Assembly: GCA_963797765.1 (NCBI GenBank)
Contig: CAWCQU010000003.1
Location: forward strand, 372,001-436,000
DNA from: JBGPTK01 sp963797765
GTDB taxonomy: Bacteria > Acidobacteriota > Terriglobia > Acidiferrales > UBA7541
Length of the DNA stretch: 64,000 nucleotides
Direction: 5' to 3'
Shown: positions 1 to 8,854 of the stretch, one piece after another
Layout: each line of letters begins with the position of its first letter
How positions within the stretch are numbered: the stretch's first letter is position 1
The notes under the pieces: generated by a model
Database searches by the model: none
What the model saw: the letters and a program-made list of their open reading frames with translations, nothing else
What the model was told of the DNA's origin: nothing
Translations under genes and position numbers: made by a program

Positions 1-445
1 GTCGACGTCAACCTGGATACCCAACACGTTTGTGCGAGCCGACATCTTGACTCGGGCCGTGCGTCATCTGCACCTCAGATTACCGGAGTCCGGTGCTTTG
101 TTTAGTAGCCGATGCTTCAGATTAGAAAGCCAGCTCGTGGAGGTCTTACAGGCACAGCTCTTCCAATTTTGTCCGCTCCGTGGTATCCAAGATGTGCAAG
201 CCATTTTGTTGTTTAAAGCTTGCAGGGGGCATCGGTGAGGCAAAAATCACAGTCACGGAGCGAAGAATTAGCGGAGAGTTAATGCTGAAAAGTGACCAAA
301 ATAAGCTAAAAGCTAATCGCCAGTGGAAAACACTATGGTTTTCAGCTAAGCCATTTATTATCAGCGATAAAGAAATTTCTAATCGCCTCTATATCGTGCC
401 TTCGCAAGGCCTCCACACCCGTCACGAAATTCGAGGGAATTCCTG
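1..445. other. non-coding left edge with one structured repeat
   Basis: No convincing gene was seen in the first 445 bases; the short open frames here have no recognisable protein character. The right part (264-398) is one copy of a two-copy element described separately. The sequence after it, up to the start codon at 446, is probably the 5' region of the beta-propeller gene, with a purine-rich GAGGGA stretch about ten bases before that start. Confidence 0.5.
264..398 (+). repeat. two-copy element with conserved blocks, copy A
   Basis: Three blocks match the reverse complement of 45939-46076 almost perfectly: AGAATTAGCG at the left end, AGCTAAAAGCTAATCGCCAG in the middle, and TTCTAATCGCCTCTATATCG at the right end, running on into TG. 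The roughly 30-base and 50-base stretches between the blocks are unrelated, yet block order and spacing are kept. This copy lies about 50 bases upstream of the beta-propeller gene. It could be a structured RNA, a regulatory module or a small mobile repeat; the sequence does not decide. Confidence 0.7.
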
Positions 446-1605
446 ATGACACAGCCTGGACGCGCCCTCCAAATTCTCGCTTGCGATAGTCGACTCTCGA
501 GCGCCCCAAGAGGAGTCCTGGCGATCCTCGTCTCCTGTCTGGTTGCGCTGCTCTCCCAATCGGTAAAAGCCCAAGAACCGCCAAATTACAAAGTGGATCC
601 TGGGTGGCCGCAGCAACTTCCCAACAATTGGATCATCGGGCAAGTCGGTGGCCTCGCCGTCGATTCCGAGGATCACATCTGGGTCCTGCACCGGCCGCGA
701 TCTCTCACCGAAGACGAATTGGGAGCCGCGCAAACTCCGCCGCGTTCGCAGTGTTGCGTGGCCGCGCCTTCGGTACTGGAATTTGATGCGCAAGGAAAAG
801 TGCTGCGCTCGTGGGGCGGCCCAGGTTTTGTCCCGGACTGGCCCAAGGCCGAACACGGAATTTGCGTCGACAAGCAGGGAAACGTTTGGATCGGCGGCGC
901 AGGCCCCGACGATCGCCAGGTCTTGAAATTTACCGGTGAAGGGAAATTGTTGCTGGAAATTGGCCATCCTTCTGCTGCTCCGGAAAATAATCAGGACACC
1001 ACAATTCTCGGCCGTCCCGCCGGAATCGAAGTCGACGATGCCGCCCACGAAGTCTACATCGCTGACGGCTACATGAATAAACGGGTCATGGTGTTCGATT
1101 CGGAAACCGGGACGTTCAAGCGCGGTTGGGGAGCGTACGGAATCCCCCTCAGCGAAATCGATAACGGCGCGCCGCCCGCCTATTCCCCCGCGGCCCCGGT
1201 CAATAAACAGTTCGCGAATCCAGTGCATTTGGTGCGAATTTCGCATGGACGGCTTGGTCTACGTCTGCGATCGATCGAACGACGGATTCAGATTTTCACA
1301 AGCAGGGAAAATTTATCAGGAGTTTTTTGTCCGCCGCGAAACACTGGGCATCGGCTCGGTTTGGACGGTTTCCTTTTCCCATGACAGCGCCCAAAAATAT
1401 CTGTTGGTGGCCGATGGTGAAAACAACGTGGTCTGGATTCTGCGCCGCGCCGACGGCACGGTTGTCTCCTCGTTCGGCCACAACGGCCGCAACGCGGGAT
1501 ATTTCCACTGGGTCCACCAGGCCAGCAATCGATTCCAAGGGCAATTTTTACACCGGCGAAGTAGACACCGGCAAAAGAATTCAAAAATTCGTCCTGGTCC
1601 CATGA
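446..1605 (+). pseudogene. secreted NHL-type six-bladed beta-propeller protein, frameshifted twice
   Basis: The N-terminus has a basic region, a hydrophobic segment and a likely signal-peptidase site near residue 43 (VKA/QE), so the product should be exported. The rest shows repeated beta-propeller phrases (GLAVDSEDHIWVLHRP, GICVDKQGNVWIGG, GIEVDDAAHEVYIADGY, DGLVYVCDRSNDG) typical of NHL-repeat proteins related to peptidyl-alpha-hydroxyglycine amidating lyase. Coding moves to a second frame at about 1238-1245 and a third at about 1515-1528, after which it ends with GNFYTGEVDTGKRIQKFVLV. Joined, it would be about 386 residues, normal for the family. Two clean shifts with intact coding between them suggest sequence error more than decay. 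The substrate cannot be told. Confidence 0.75.
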
Positions 1606-1639
1606 AACAAGATTCAGAATGAACGTCCCTGAATCGAAT

Positions 1640-1800
1640 GTAGGGGCCGGCTTTTTTGTCCTGATGGCTTTGATGGGGCCGCGCCCTGCTCTTAGGTTTG
1701 TAGGGGCCGGCTTGCCGCGCCCGCTTTTATGTTTCAACGGGCGTCTGCTTGTTTACCCCGATGCACTCGAGGGGAGCCGCGCCCGCTTTCACGTGAAACG
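1640..1800. repeat. two or three copies of the GTAGGGGC...GCGCCC palindrome
   Basis: GTAGGGGCCGGCTT followed by CCGCGCCC occurs at 1640-1690 (with an interrupted loop) and again, compactly, at 1699-1725. A degenerate GGGGAGCCGCGCCCGC follows near 1772. These belong to the most abundant palindrome family of the window. A short open frame crossing them (1619-1804) is only translated repeat. Confidence 0.75.
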
Positions 1801-1864
1801 ATGATTCTGGCGGACGCAATCCAATTCGCCGCCGCGTAAACGGCGCCGTTTAAATCTCTCGCTC

Positions 1865-2182
1865 ATGGCCAATCGGAAAACTCGAGCATGGATCAAAGCC
1901 GCGATCTCATTGTCGCTTTGCTCTTATCGCGCTCGTGGATTTTTTATCCGTCATGGTGCCCTGCGAGTCTGGCATCTGCGCTTTCCGAACGGAGTCCACT
2001 ACCGCAGCAGGGATATTTATGTTCCTCCCGATTGGATTGCCGATGACAACGGGGTGACCGTGCGGCTGATCAAGTATCCCAAAACTCTGTTCGAAAAGAT
2101 TCCGCAGGGCCTTATCTCGCTCACGCCGGCGGGCGAGACGTTGCAGCGAATGGGGAGCCGGATGATCAACGGTGGGAGGTAA
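1865..2182 (+). CDS. small hypothetical protein
   Basis: This 105-residue frame starts with ATG and is rich in basic and aromatic residues. It contains a plausible globular stretch (LRFPNGVHYRSRDIYVPPDW) but no family that I recognise, no clear ribosome-binding site and no signal peptide. It stands alone between the beta-propeller gene and the convergent ilvN. The about 250 bases downstream of it to the end of ilvN show nothing definite. It may be spurious. Confidence 0.25.
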   Translation: MANRKTRAWIKAAISLSLCSYRARGFFIRHGALRVWHLRFPNGVHYRSRDIYVPPDWIADDNGVTVRLIKYPKTLFEKIPQGLISLTPAGETLQRMGSRMINGGR

Positions 2183-2433
2183 ATTTTCGCGCTCGACACG
2201 CGATCCGGGGAACGGTATTAAAGGTCCCGTGAAATACGAATCAGGTGCGAAAGAATCCGTTTGCCTGGAGAGTTACGCTAGAACAAATCCATCAAAGGTT
2301 TCGGCAAGCTGTAGACTATTTCAAGGCGAGTGGAACATGGAATTCATGGGTCATCCAGAGGACCTGGATTTCTTCTTCGAAAATTTCAACGCGATGAACA
2401 AAAAATAAAGTTCACAACGGTTCGTGAGTGCTT

Positions 2434-3006
2434 CTACACCGAATATGAAATGTCGTCTCCGGCGGCAACTTCCGCCACTTCGACCAGCGGATCGACGCCG
2501 CTGAATGCACCGGCGGTTGCAGCGGCCGATTTGTTTCCGCGCCGCATCGCCACAAGTCCAGTGCGAACCATTTCCAGCACGCCGTAAGGCCGCAGCACTT
2601 CCAGCAACCCGTCAATTTTATCTTCCGTCCCGGTGATTTCCAGAATCAAGGATTCCGGCGCAACATCCACCACTCGCGCGCGAAACACCTTCGCCAATTC
2701 CAAAACATGCGAGCGCGCTTCGTGCGTCGCCGCCACTTTGATCATCGCCAAGTCGCGAATAATCGCCGGCTCCTGCGTGATATTTTCCACCAGCAAAACA
2801 TTCACAAGTTTGTAGAGGTTGGCTTCAATGCGCCGCGCCTGATCCGCATCGGCATCCACCGTAATCGTCATGCGCGAAACTTCCGGCTTTTCCGTCCGTC
2901 CCACCGCCAGCGAATCGATGTTGAACGCGCGGCGGCGGAACAGGGAAGCGACGCGCGTGAGCACTCCCGGTTTATTTTCAACATAGACGATAAATGTGTT
3001 CAGCAT
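2434..3006 (-). CDS. ilvN: acetolactate synthase small (regulatory) subunit
   Basis: Regulatory subunit of acetohydroxyacid synthase, which confers valine feedback inhibition on the catalytic subunit in branched-chain amino acid synthesis. The N-terminal ACT domain is clear (TFIVYVENKPGVLTRVASLF, then RRRAFNIDSLAVGRTE), followed by the small-subunit C-terminal domain (VVDVAPESLILEITGTEDKI). The ATG at 3006 was chosen because the ACT domain begins at its second residue; an upstream in-frame start would add eleven residues foreign to the family. The product is 190 residues, slightly longer than usual owing to an Ala/Val-rich tail. Only seven bases separate it from ilvB. Confidence 0.95.
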   Translation of the reverse strand: MLNTFIVYVENKPGVLTRVASLFRRRAFNIDSLAVGRTEKPEVSRMTITVDADADQARRIEANLYKLVNVLLVENITQEPAIIRDLAMIKVAATHEARSHVLELAKVFRARVVDVAPESLILEITGTEDKIDGLLEVLRPYGVLEMVRTGLVAMRRGNKSAAATAGAFSGVDPLVEVAEVAAGDDISYSV

Positions 3007-3013
3007 ATTGACC

Positions 3014-4726
3014 TCAATCGTCCAAAGCGGTCTCGACAATCGGGCTCGGCCGCCGGATCATTTCGTGCAGCCCGGCTCCCGCCGCGACCATCGGATACAC
3101 CGTGTCTTCCTGCTCCACCACAAAATCGAGCAACATCGGCCCATCGTGCCCGCGCGCCTCTTGCACCGCCGGAACAGTTTGCATCCGTTCGGAAACCACC
3201 GCCGCGCGAATCCCGTAAGCTTCCGCCAGTTTCGTGAAGCATGGATTCAGCAGCGGTGTGGCTGCATAGTTGCGGTCGTAAAAAAATTCCTGCCACTGCC
3301 GTACCATGCCCAGGTAGCCGTTGTTGATAATCGCGATATTAATTTTTAGTTTTTCCTGCACAATCGTCGCCAGTTCGCACATCGTCATCTGGAATCCGCC
3401 ATCACCCACCACAGCCCACACTTCGGCTTCCGGGCGCGCCACTTTGGCTCCGATCGCCGCGGGCAGCGCGAATCCCATGGTGCCCAATCCGCCGGAGGTG
3501 ATCAGCGAGCGCGGCTCTTCGTGTTTGTAATATTGCGCCTCCCACATCTGGTGCTGTCCCACATCGGTGACGACGACCGTGTTCGTGCCGCGCGTTTCGC
3601 GCCACAGATCGCTGATCACGTGCGCGGCATACAAATGTCCGTTGTCCGGCAGGTTCTGAATGTCGCGAACGGCGGAATCGCCTTTCAGTTGATCGATATG
3701 ATCGAGCCACTCGCTGCGGTCAAGCGATTCGATGCGCGGCAACAATTCTCTCAATACTTCGCGCAAATCGCCCACCAGCGCCACGTCCACTTTCACAAGT
3801 TTATTGATTTCCGCCGGATCGATTTCGATGTGGATTTTCTTGGCGTTTGGCGCGTACGTTTTCAAATTGCCGGTCACGCGATCGTCAAATCGCATCCCCA
3901 TCGCAAGCAAAAGATCGGCTTCCTGAATTGTGTTGTTCACCCACGCTTCGCCGTGCATGCCCATCATTCCCAAATTCAGCGGATGCGATGCTGGAAACGC
4001 ACCCAGGCCAAGCAAAGTCAGCGCCACCGGAATTCCTGCCCGATCCGAAAACTCGCGCAATTCGCTCATGGCGCCGGAAACAATTACTCCGTGTCCGGCA
4101 AGAATCACCGGATGCTTGGCATTGCGAATCAATTCCAGGGCGTTGGTCAATTCCTGCGCCACGGGATAAAAATTTGGACGGTATCCTGGCAATTTGGGCT
4201 TCGCCAAGTCCCACTCGAAATTGCAAGTCGATTGCTGCGCATCCTTCGTGATGTCCACCAGCACCGGCCCCGGACGTCCCGACCGCGCCACGTAAAACGC
4301 CTCGCGCAAAGTGCGCGCCAATTCATCGGGTCGCGTCACCAGATAATTGTGCTTGGTGATCGGCAAGGTAATTCCGGTGATATCCGTTTCCTGAAAAGCA
4401 TCGGAGCCGATCAGCTTGCTTCCCACTTGCCCGGTAATGCAGACGATAGGCGAAGAATCCATCATGGCCGTGGCGATGCCGGTCACCATATTGGTGGCTC
4501 CCGGCCCCGACGTCGCGATAGCCACGCCAACCTCGCCGCTCGCTCGCGCGTAGCCATCCGCCATGTGCGTCGCGCCCTGTTCATGGCGCACCAGCACGTG
4601 ATGAATGCTGCTGTGCTGCAGGGCATCGTAGGCCGGAAGAATAGCTCCGCCCGGATACCCGAAGACGTGCTTCACGCCTTCCCGCTCCAGGCATTCCCAA
4701 AGAATCTGTGCTCCGGTTTTCTTCAT
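3014..4726 (-). CDS. ilvB: acetolactate synthase large (catalytic) subunit
   Basis: Thiamine-diphosphate enzyme condensing two pyruvates, or pyruvate and 2-oxobutyrate, to acetohydroxyacids. All family landmarks are present: YPGGAILPAYDAL and HEQGATHMADGYAR at the N-terminus with the catalytic Glu, a central FAD-binding domain, and the ThDP motif GDGGFQMTMCELAT running to IINNGYLGMV near the C-terminus. The ATG at 4726 (MKKTGAQILW) gives 570 residues, normal for the family; the in-frame extension upstream lacks similarity. It is the middle gene of ilvC-ilvB-ilvN on the minus strand, with a hairpin repeat in the gap after ilvC. Confidence 0.96.
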   Translation of the reverse strand: MKKTGAQILWECLEREGVKHVFGYPGGAILPAYDALQHSSIHHVLVRHEQGATHMADGYARASGEVGVAIATSGPGATNMVTGIATAMMDSSPIVCITGQVGSKLIGSDAFQETDITGITLPITKHNYLVTRPDELARTLREAFYVARSGRPGPVLVDITKDAQQSTCNFEWDLAKPKLPGYRPNFYPVAQELTNALELIRNAKHPVILAGHGVIVSGAMSELREFSDRAGIPVALTLLGLGAFPASHPLNLGMMGMHGEAWVNNTIQEADLLLAMGMRFDDRVTGNLKTYAPNAKKIHIEIDPAEINKLVKVDVALVGDLREVLRELLPRIESLDRSEWLDHIDQLKGDSAVRDIQNLPDNGHLYAAHVISDLWRETRGTNTVVVTDVGQHQMWEAQYYKHEEPRSLITSGGLGTMGFALPAAIGAKVARPEAEVWAVVGDGGFQMTMCELATIVQEKLKINIAIINNGYLGMVRQWQEFFYDRNYAATPLLNPCFTKLAEAYGIRAAVVSERMQTVPAVQEARGHDGPMLLDFVVEQEDTVYPMVAAGAGLHEMIRRPSPIVETALDD

Positions 4727-4813
4727 GGGGACGAAACCTTTTTTCCGGCTCCTAATCAAGCATCCATTTGCGAAGTTGGCCTGATGGCCGGCAGCGTTTG
4801 TGCACCGCAACCA

Positions 4814-4837
4814 AGCACAGGCAGGAGTGCCTGTGCT
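4814..4837. repeat. perfect 10-bp hairpin between ilvC and ilvB
   Basis: AGCACAGGCA and TGCCTGTGCT form a perfect ten-base stem around a four-base GGAG loop, starting just past the ilvC stop codon. No T-run follows on the minus strand, so it is not a standard terminator. It resembles a dispersed palindromic repeat and might act as an mRNA processing or stability element between ilvC and ilvB. Confidence 0.7.
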
Positions 4838-4840
4838 ACT

Positions 4841-5861
4841 TTAGCGCCCGCTTCGCGCCACCGCTTCCGCCGGCCGAAGCCACGACATCTGCGAGCGAAG
4901 TTCCTTTCCCACTTTTTCCAGCGGATGATTCAGATCCTTTTCGAGTAGCTTGTTGTACTCAGGTAGCCCCGCCTGATTTTCCGCGATCCATTCCCTGGCG
5001 AATTGGCCGGACTGAATCTCGGAAAGAATCTTTTTCATCGTTTGGCGTACTCGGTCGTCCACCACGCGCGGACCGCGCGTCAGGTCGCCATACTTGGCCG
5101 TGTCGCTGACGTACTTCAGCATCTGCGCGAAGCCGCCTTCGTAAATCAAATCGACGATCAGCTTCAATTCATGGATGCATTCGAAATAAGCCGCTTCCGG
5201 CTGATACCCGGCTTCCACCAAAGTTTCCCAGCCCGCTGCCATCAATTCCGTTGCGCCGCCGCATAGCACCGCCTGTTCGCCAAAAAGGTCTGTTTCCGTT
5301 TCTTCCGCGAATGTGGTCGCGATCACGCCAGGACGCGTGCCGCCCAGCGCGTGCGCGTAAGCCAGGGCGCGATCAAACGCCACGCCGCTGGCATCCTGAT
5401 GAACAGCCACCAGGCAGGGAACACCGCGGCCTTCTTCAAACTGCCGGCGGACCAGATTCCCAGGGCCCCTTCGGCGCCACCATCGCAACGTCCACGTTGG
5501 CCGGCGGCTGAATCTGCTTGTAATGAATATTGAAGCCGTGAGCGAAGAGCAGCATTGCGCCATCTTTCAGATTTGGAGCAATCTCGTCGCGATATTGCTT
5601 GGGCTGCGCCATATCAGGCACCAGAATCGCGATCACATCAGCCGATGCCACTGCTTCGGCAGGCTCTTGCGGTGCCCAGCCATCCTGCTGCGCGATTTTC
5701 CAGGTACGCCCATCCCGGCGGAGACCCACCGTCACATCGAGCCCGCTATCCCGCAGATTCAGCGCGTGCGCGCGTCCTTGGCTGCCGTAGCCCAACACGG
5801 CGATGCGCTTACCCTCAAGCAAGCGCGGTTTTGCGTCGTCTTCCCAATACATTTTCGCCAT
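4841..5861 (-). CDS. ilvC: ketol-acid reductoisomerase, one-base frameshift
   Basis: Class I (short) ketol-acid reductoisomerase, the second common step of valine and isoleucine synthesis. The N-terminal Rossmann motif is AVLGYGSQGRAHALNLRDSG and the catalytic domain shows TFAEETETDLFGEQAVLCGG and AYFECIHELKLIVDLIYEGG. The frame breaks near 5463-5469, in VAPKGPG/NLVRRQFEEG, where a GGGGCCC run holds one base too many; dropping it restores a 339-residue enzyme of standard length. The ATG at 5861 follows a GGGAGAAG ribosome-binding site. As the key enzyme of this operon it is probably functional and the shift a sequence error. It is the first gene of the operon, divergent from his. Confidence 0.93.
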
Positions 5862-6110
5862 AGTCTTCTCCCTCAACTCCCGTTAGAAATCGGACCTGCC
5901 TGCCAACCCGTCGAGTTTGTCTACCATGCCTTTAGTCCCACTAGAAAGCCTGAGCCCGTAGTTTAAGTCAAATTTATAATTGTTCTGGTTAATATAAGTG
6001 GTGCTTATGGGTGGGGTTGCCAAAATCCGCGCAAACCGACTTACCGCTCCGTTTCTACCTTGCATAATCCGGACTGCTTACCTGTCGCCGCGAAATCGCT
6101 AAATCTTTAT

Positions 6111-6139
6111 TTGACAGCCTGATCGACTTCCTGTATTTT
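6111..6139 (+). promoter_or_regulatory. sigma70-type promoter of the his operon
   Basis: TTGACA (6111-6116), a 17-base spacer and TATTTT (6134-6139) make a near-consensus vegetative promoter. Transcription would start around 6146-6148, only a few bases before the leader-peptide ATG at 6151. It points away from ilvC. Confidence 0.8.
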
Positions 6140-6150
6140 CACTTTTGACC

Positions 6151-6222
6151 ATGGACCTGCGGGCGCATCGACACCACCATCACCATTACAGCGTGGCGAT
6201 GTGCCTCGGGAATCCTGAATAG
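6151..6222 (+). CDS. hisL: histidine-operon leader peptide
   Basis: A 23-codon reading frame begins with ATG at 6151 and ends with TAG at 6220-6222. Its peptide starts MDLRAHRHHHHHY: six histidine codons within seven positions. It lies between a strong promoter and an intrinsic terminator, 102 bases before hisI. This is the layout of the classical his attenuator: ribosomes stalled on His codons when charged tRNA-His is scarce should prevent terminator formation. There is almost no room for a 5' UTR or Shine-Dalgarno site after the predicted start site, so the leader may be translated from a leaderless transcript. The role is inferred from design; the His run and hairpin are seen directly. Confidence 0.88.
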   Translation: MDLRAHRHHHHHYSVAMCLGNPE

Positions 6223-6247
6223 CTGAAACGCAATCTTAGCTTTCGAG

Positions 6248-6286
6248 AGCCCGCTGGCACTACAAACCGGCGGGCTTTTCGTTTTT
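6248..6286 (+). terminator. attenuator terminator of the his operon
   Basis: AGCCCGCTGG (6248-6257) pairs with CCGGCGGGCT (6267-6276), ten pairs including one G-U, around the loop CACTACAAA, followed by TTTCGTTTTT. It sits after the His-rich leader and 38 bases before hisI. A competing pairing of CAGCG (6188-6192) with CGCTG (6252-6256) is a possible antiterminator contact. Confidence 0.88.
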
Positions 6287-6324
6287 GCAGGCATATTTCA
6301 GAGCCTGCGAAATCTGGAGGGGAC

Positions 6325-6714
6325 GTGGAACTCGATTACAGCAAACTGGGCGGCCTGGTGCCCGCAATCGTGCAGGATTTCGAGTCGGGCGAAGTCCTTA
6401 TGCTGGGATTTATGAACGCGGAGGCGCTGGAAGCCACACTCGAAACGGGCGACGTGACCTTTTACAGCCGGTCGCGCAAAAAATTATGGACCAAGGGCGA
6501 GCAAAGCGGCCACCGCCTGCGGCTTCGCGAACTGCGCGTGGATTGCGACGCGGATGCGGTGCTGGTGAGCGTGGACGCCGCCGGCCCGGGGGTATGCCAC
6601 GAAGGCTATCGCAATTGTTTTTTCCGGCGCCTGAGCGCGGATGGCACACTGGTGATCGCCAGCGAGAAAACGTTTGATGCAAATGCCGTCTACGGCAAAG
6701 GCGAACAGTCGTGA
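6325..6714 (+). CDS. hisI: phosphoribosyl-AMP cyclohydrolase
   Basis: Opens the adenine ring of phosphoribosyl-AMP, the third histidine step. The protein of 129 residues matches monofunctional HisI: VLMLGFMNAEALEATLETG, then FYSRSRKKLWTKGEQSGH, the metal-binding VDCDADAVLV, and the zinc-site CHEGYRNCFFR. The start is GTG at 6325, directly after GGAGGGG. No HisE (phosphoribosyl-ATP pyrophosphatase) domain is fused and no separate hisE is present in the window. Its stop overlaps the hisG start. Confidence 0.95.
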   Translation: MELDYSKLGGLVPAIVQDFESGEVLMLGFMNAEALEATLETGDVTFYSRSRKKLWTKGEQSGHRLRLRELRVDCDADAVLVSVDAAGPGVCHEGYRNCFFRRLSADGTLVIASEKTFDANAVYGKGEQS

Positions 6715-7583
6715 GCCTATTGCGCCTGGGAATTCCGAAAGGCAGCTTGCAGGATGCCACGCTGCAGCTTTTCGCGCGCGCCGGGTGGCGCATCACCGTG
6801 GATTCGCGCAGTTACTTCCCGGCGATCGACGATTCGGAAATAACCTGCATGCTAGTCCGCGCGCAGGAGATGGCGCGCTACGTGGAAAGCGGTGCGCTCG
6901 ATGCGGGAATTACGGGTAGAGACTGGATTCTCGAAACCGGCTCGGGTGTGATCGAAGTAGCCGAACTCGTCTACGCCAAGCAGCGTCTTACTCGGGTGCG
7001 CTGGGTGCTGGCCGTGCCGGAGGATTCGCCGGTGCAATCGGTTCGCGATCTGGAGGGGAAGATAATTGCCACCGAAGCCGTCGAATTGACCAGGAAATAT
7101 CTGGCGAAACACGGCGTCACCGCGCGAGTGGATTTTTCCTGGGGCGCGACCGAAGTGAAAGTGCCGCAACTCGCGGATGCGATCGTGGAGGTGACGGAAA
7201 CGGGTTCCTCGCTGCGAGCGAATCGCCTGCGCGTGGTGGATACGGTGCTGGAATCGGCGCCGCAATTTATTGCGAATTCCGCGGCGTGGGCCGATGCATG
7301 GAAACACGAGAAAATCTCGAACCTGGTGTTGTTGCTGCAGGGAGCCATTGCCGCGTACGCGAAAGTCGGTTTGATGTTGAATATTCGTCGCGAAGATTTG
7401 CCGGGAATTCTAGAAGCTCTGCCCGCGTTGAAAAATCCAACTATTTCCGAGCTAAGCGACCCAGGCTGGGTAGCCGTCAACACCGTGGTGGATGAAGAAT
7501 TGGTCCGGCAGATCATTCCGCGATTGAAGGCTGCTCGAGCGCAGGGAATCGTGGAATATCCGCTAAACAAAATCGTACCCTGA
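6711..7583 (+). CDS. hisG: ATP phosphoribosyltransferase, long form
   Basis: Catalyses the committed first step of histidine synthesis. The start is RLGIPKGSLQDATLQLF and the catalytic core includes DAGITGRDWI and the phosphate-binding EVTETGSSLRANRL. At 290 residues it is the long form with a C-terminal regulatory domain (NIRREDLPGILEALPALKNP), so it should be feedback inhibited by histidine without HisZ. It starts with GTG inside the hisI stop codon (GTGA), indicating translational coupling. Confidence 0.95.
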   Translation: MSLLRLGIPKGSLQDATLQLFARAGWRITVDSRSYFPAIDDSEITCMLVRAQEMARYVESGALDAGITGRDWILETGSGVIEVAELVYAKQRLTRVRWVLAVPEDSPVQSVRDLEGKIIATEAVELTRKYLAKHGVTARVDFSWGATEVKVPQLADAIVEVTETGSSLRANRLRVVDTVLESAPQFIANSAAWADAWKHEKISNLVLLLQGAIAAYAKVGLMLNIRREDLPGILEALPALKNPTISELSDPGWVAVNTVVDEELVRQIIPRLKAARAQGIVEYPLNKIVP

Positions 7584-7597
7584 ATCGTCCAATTGAA

Positions 7598-8854
7598 ATG
7601 ATGAAAATTCTGAGTCTGACGAAATCGAATATCGGAAAGGTGACTCGCAAACGCCGCGTGCCCGATCAGCAAGCTGAGAAGGTTGCGCAGCGAATTGTGA
7701 ACGACGTTCGCAATCGCGGAGATCGCGCGCTGCTCGCCTGGACAAAACGTCTCGACGGCCTGGAACTCGATCGCGCGGCAATTTGGGTAAGTCCGCGCGA
7801 AATGCGCGCGGCGCGGCGTGCGGCGAGCGTGGAACTGCTTCGAGCGATCGAGCACGCCGCCCGAAATATCCAGCGCGTTGCCGAAAGGCAGAAGCCGCTA
7901 GAGTGGAAGCTCACGGTCGAAGGCGGCGTTCAGGTCGAGCAGATCGTCCGGCCGCTGCGAGCCGTTGGTTGCTACGTTCCAGGCGGCCGTTTTTCGTTGC
8001 TTTCGACGCTGCTGATGACCGCGATTCCCGCGCAGACAGCAGGCGTGACGGAGATTGTGGTGGCATCTCCGAGGCCGAATGCCGCGTTGCTGGCCGCGGC
8101 CGATTTGCTCGGAGTGCGCCGCATCGCGCGAGTGGGCGGAGCGCAAGCGATTGCCGCGCTGGCCTACGGAACGGAGACACTCCCGCGAGTGGACAAAATC
8201 TTCGGCCCCGGCAATCGCTACGTTACGGCCGCCAAGCGGTTAATTCGTTCCGATTGCGCGATCGACCGGCTTGCCGGTCCAACCGAATTGTTGATTTTGT
8301 CCGAGCGAGGGAATCCCAGCTACATCGCGGCGGATTTGCTGGCGCAGGCGGAACATGATCCGGATGCAGTGGCGCTGCTGGTGACTACTTCGCGAAAGCT
8401 CGCGGTTAAAGTGCGCGCAGAGGTGTTGAGCCAATTGGAACAGTTGCCAAAAAACAATCCGGCCTGGCGTTCGATTCCAGAGCGCAGCGCGATCCTGATT
8501 GCGTCTGGAATGAATTCTGCGATTCAGTTTGCGAACGATTTTGCGCCAGAACATTTGAGCCTTCCGGACGGCGATGAAAGCGTGGTGAACAAAATCAATT
8601 CGGCCGGCAGCGTTTTTCTTGGTGGTTACAGCGCGCAACCATTGGGCGATTACGCAACGGGAACCAATCACGTGCTGCCAACGGCGGGTTGGGCCGCCGT
8701 CGAGGGTGGGCTTTCCACAATTGACTTCATGAAATCGTTCACCCTACAAAAAATATCGCGCGTCGGATTTTCCTCATTGGCGCCGGCGGTGAAGACTCTG
8801 GCGGGTGCCGAAGGCTTGCTGGCGCACGCGCGAGCCGTGGAGGTGCGCGAATGA
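7598..8854 (+). CDS. hisD: histidinol dehydrogenase
   Basis: Zinc enzyme oxidising histidinol to histidine with NAD, the last step. Family motifs are plain: GGRFSLLSTLLMTAIPAQTA, GGAQAIAALAYGTETLPRVD, FGPGNRYVTAAKRL, AGPTELLI and EHLSLP. The length of 418 residues is normal. Two adjacent ATG codons (7598 and 7601) could start it; no strong Shine-Dalgarno is seen in the 14-base gap after hisG, consistent with coupled translation. The stop overlaps the hisC ATG. Confidence 0.95.
   Translation: MMKILSLTKSNIGKVTRKRRVPDQQAEKVAQRIVNDVRNRGDRALLAWTKRLDGLELDRAAIWVSPREMRAARRAASVELLRAIEHAARNIQRVAERQKPLEWKLTVEGGVQVEQIVRPLRAVGCYVPGGRFSLLSTLLMTAIPAQTAGVTEIVVASPRPNAALLAAADLLGVRRIARVGGAQAIAALAYGTETLPRVDKIFGPGNRYVTAAKRLIRSDCAIDRLAGPTELLILSERGNPSYIAADLLAQAEHDPDAVALLVTTSRKLAVKVRAEVLSQLEQLPKNNPAWRSIPERSAILIASGMNSAIQFANDFAPEHLSLPDGDESVVNKINSAGSVFLGGYSAQPLGDYATGTNHVLPTAGWAAVEGGLSTIDFMKSFTLQKISRVGFSSLAPAVKTLAGAEGLLAHARAVEVRE

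Noticed and set aside
3521..4948. 475-codon open frame on the plus strand opposite ilvB
   Set aside because: It is the antisense shadow of a clear ilvB and encodes a His/Arg-rich sequence without family character. Similar long shadows lie opposite gltB (19129-20460), hisD/hisC (8668-9921) and coxL (39224-41203).
5883..6065. A branched-chain leader peptide upstream of ilvC
   Set aside because: The minus-strand frames before ilvC have no Leu/Val/Ile codon run and no terminator hairpin precedes the ilvC start.
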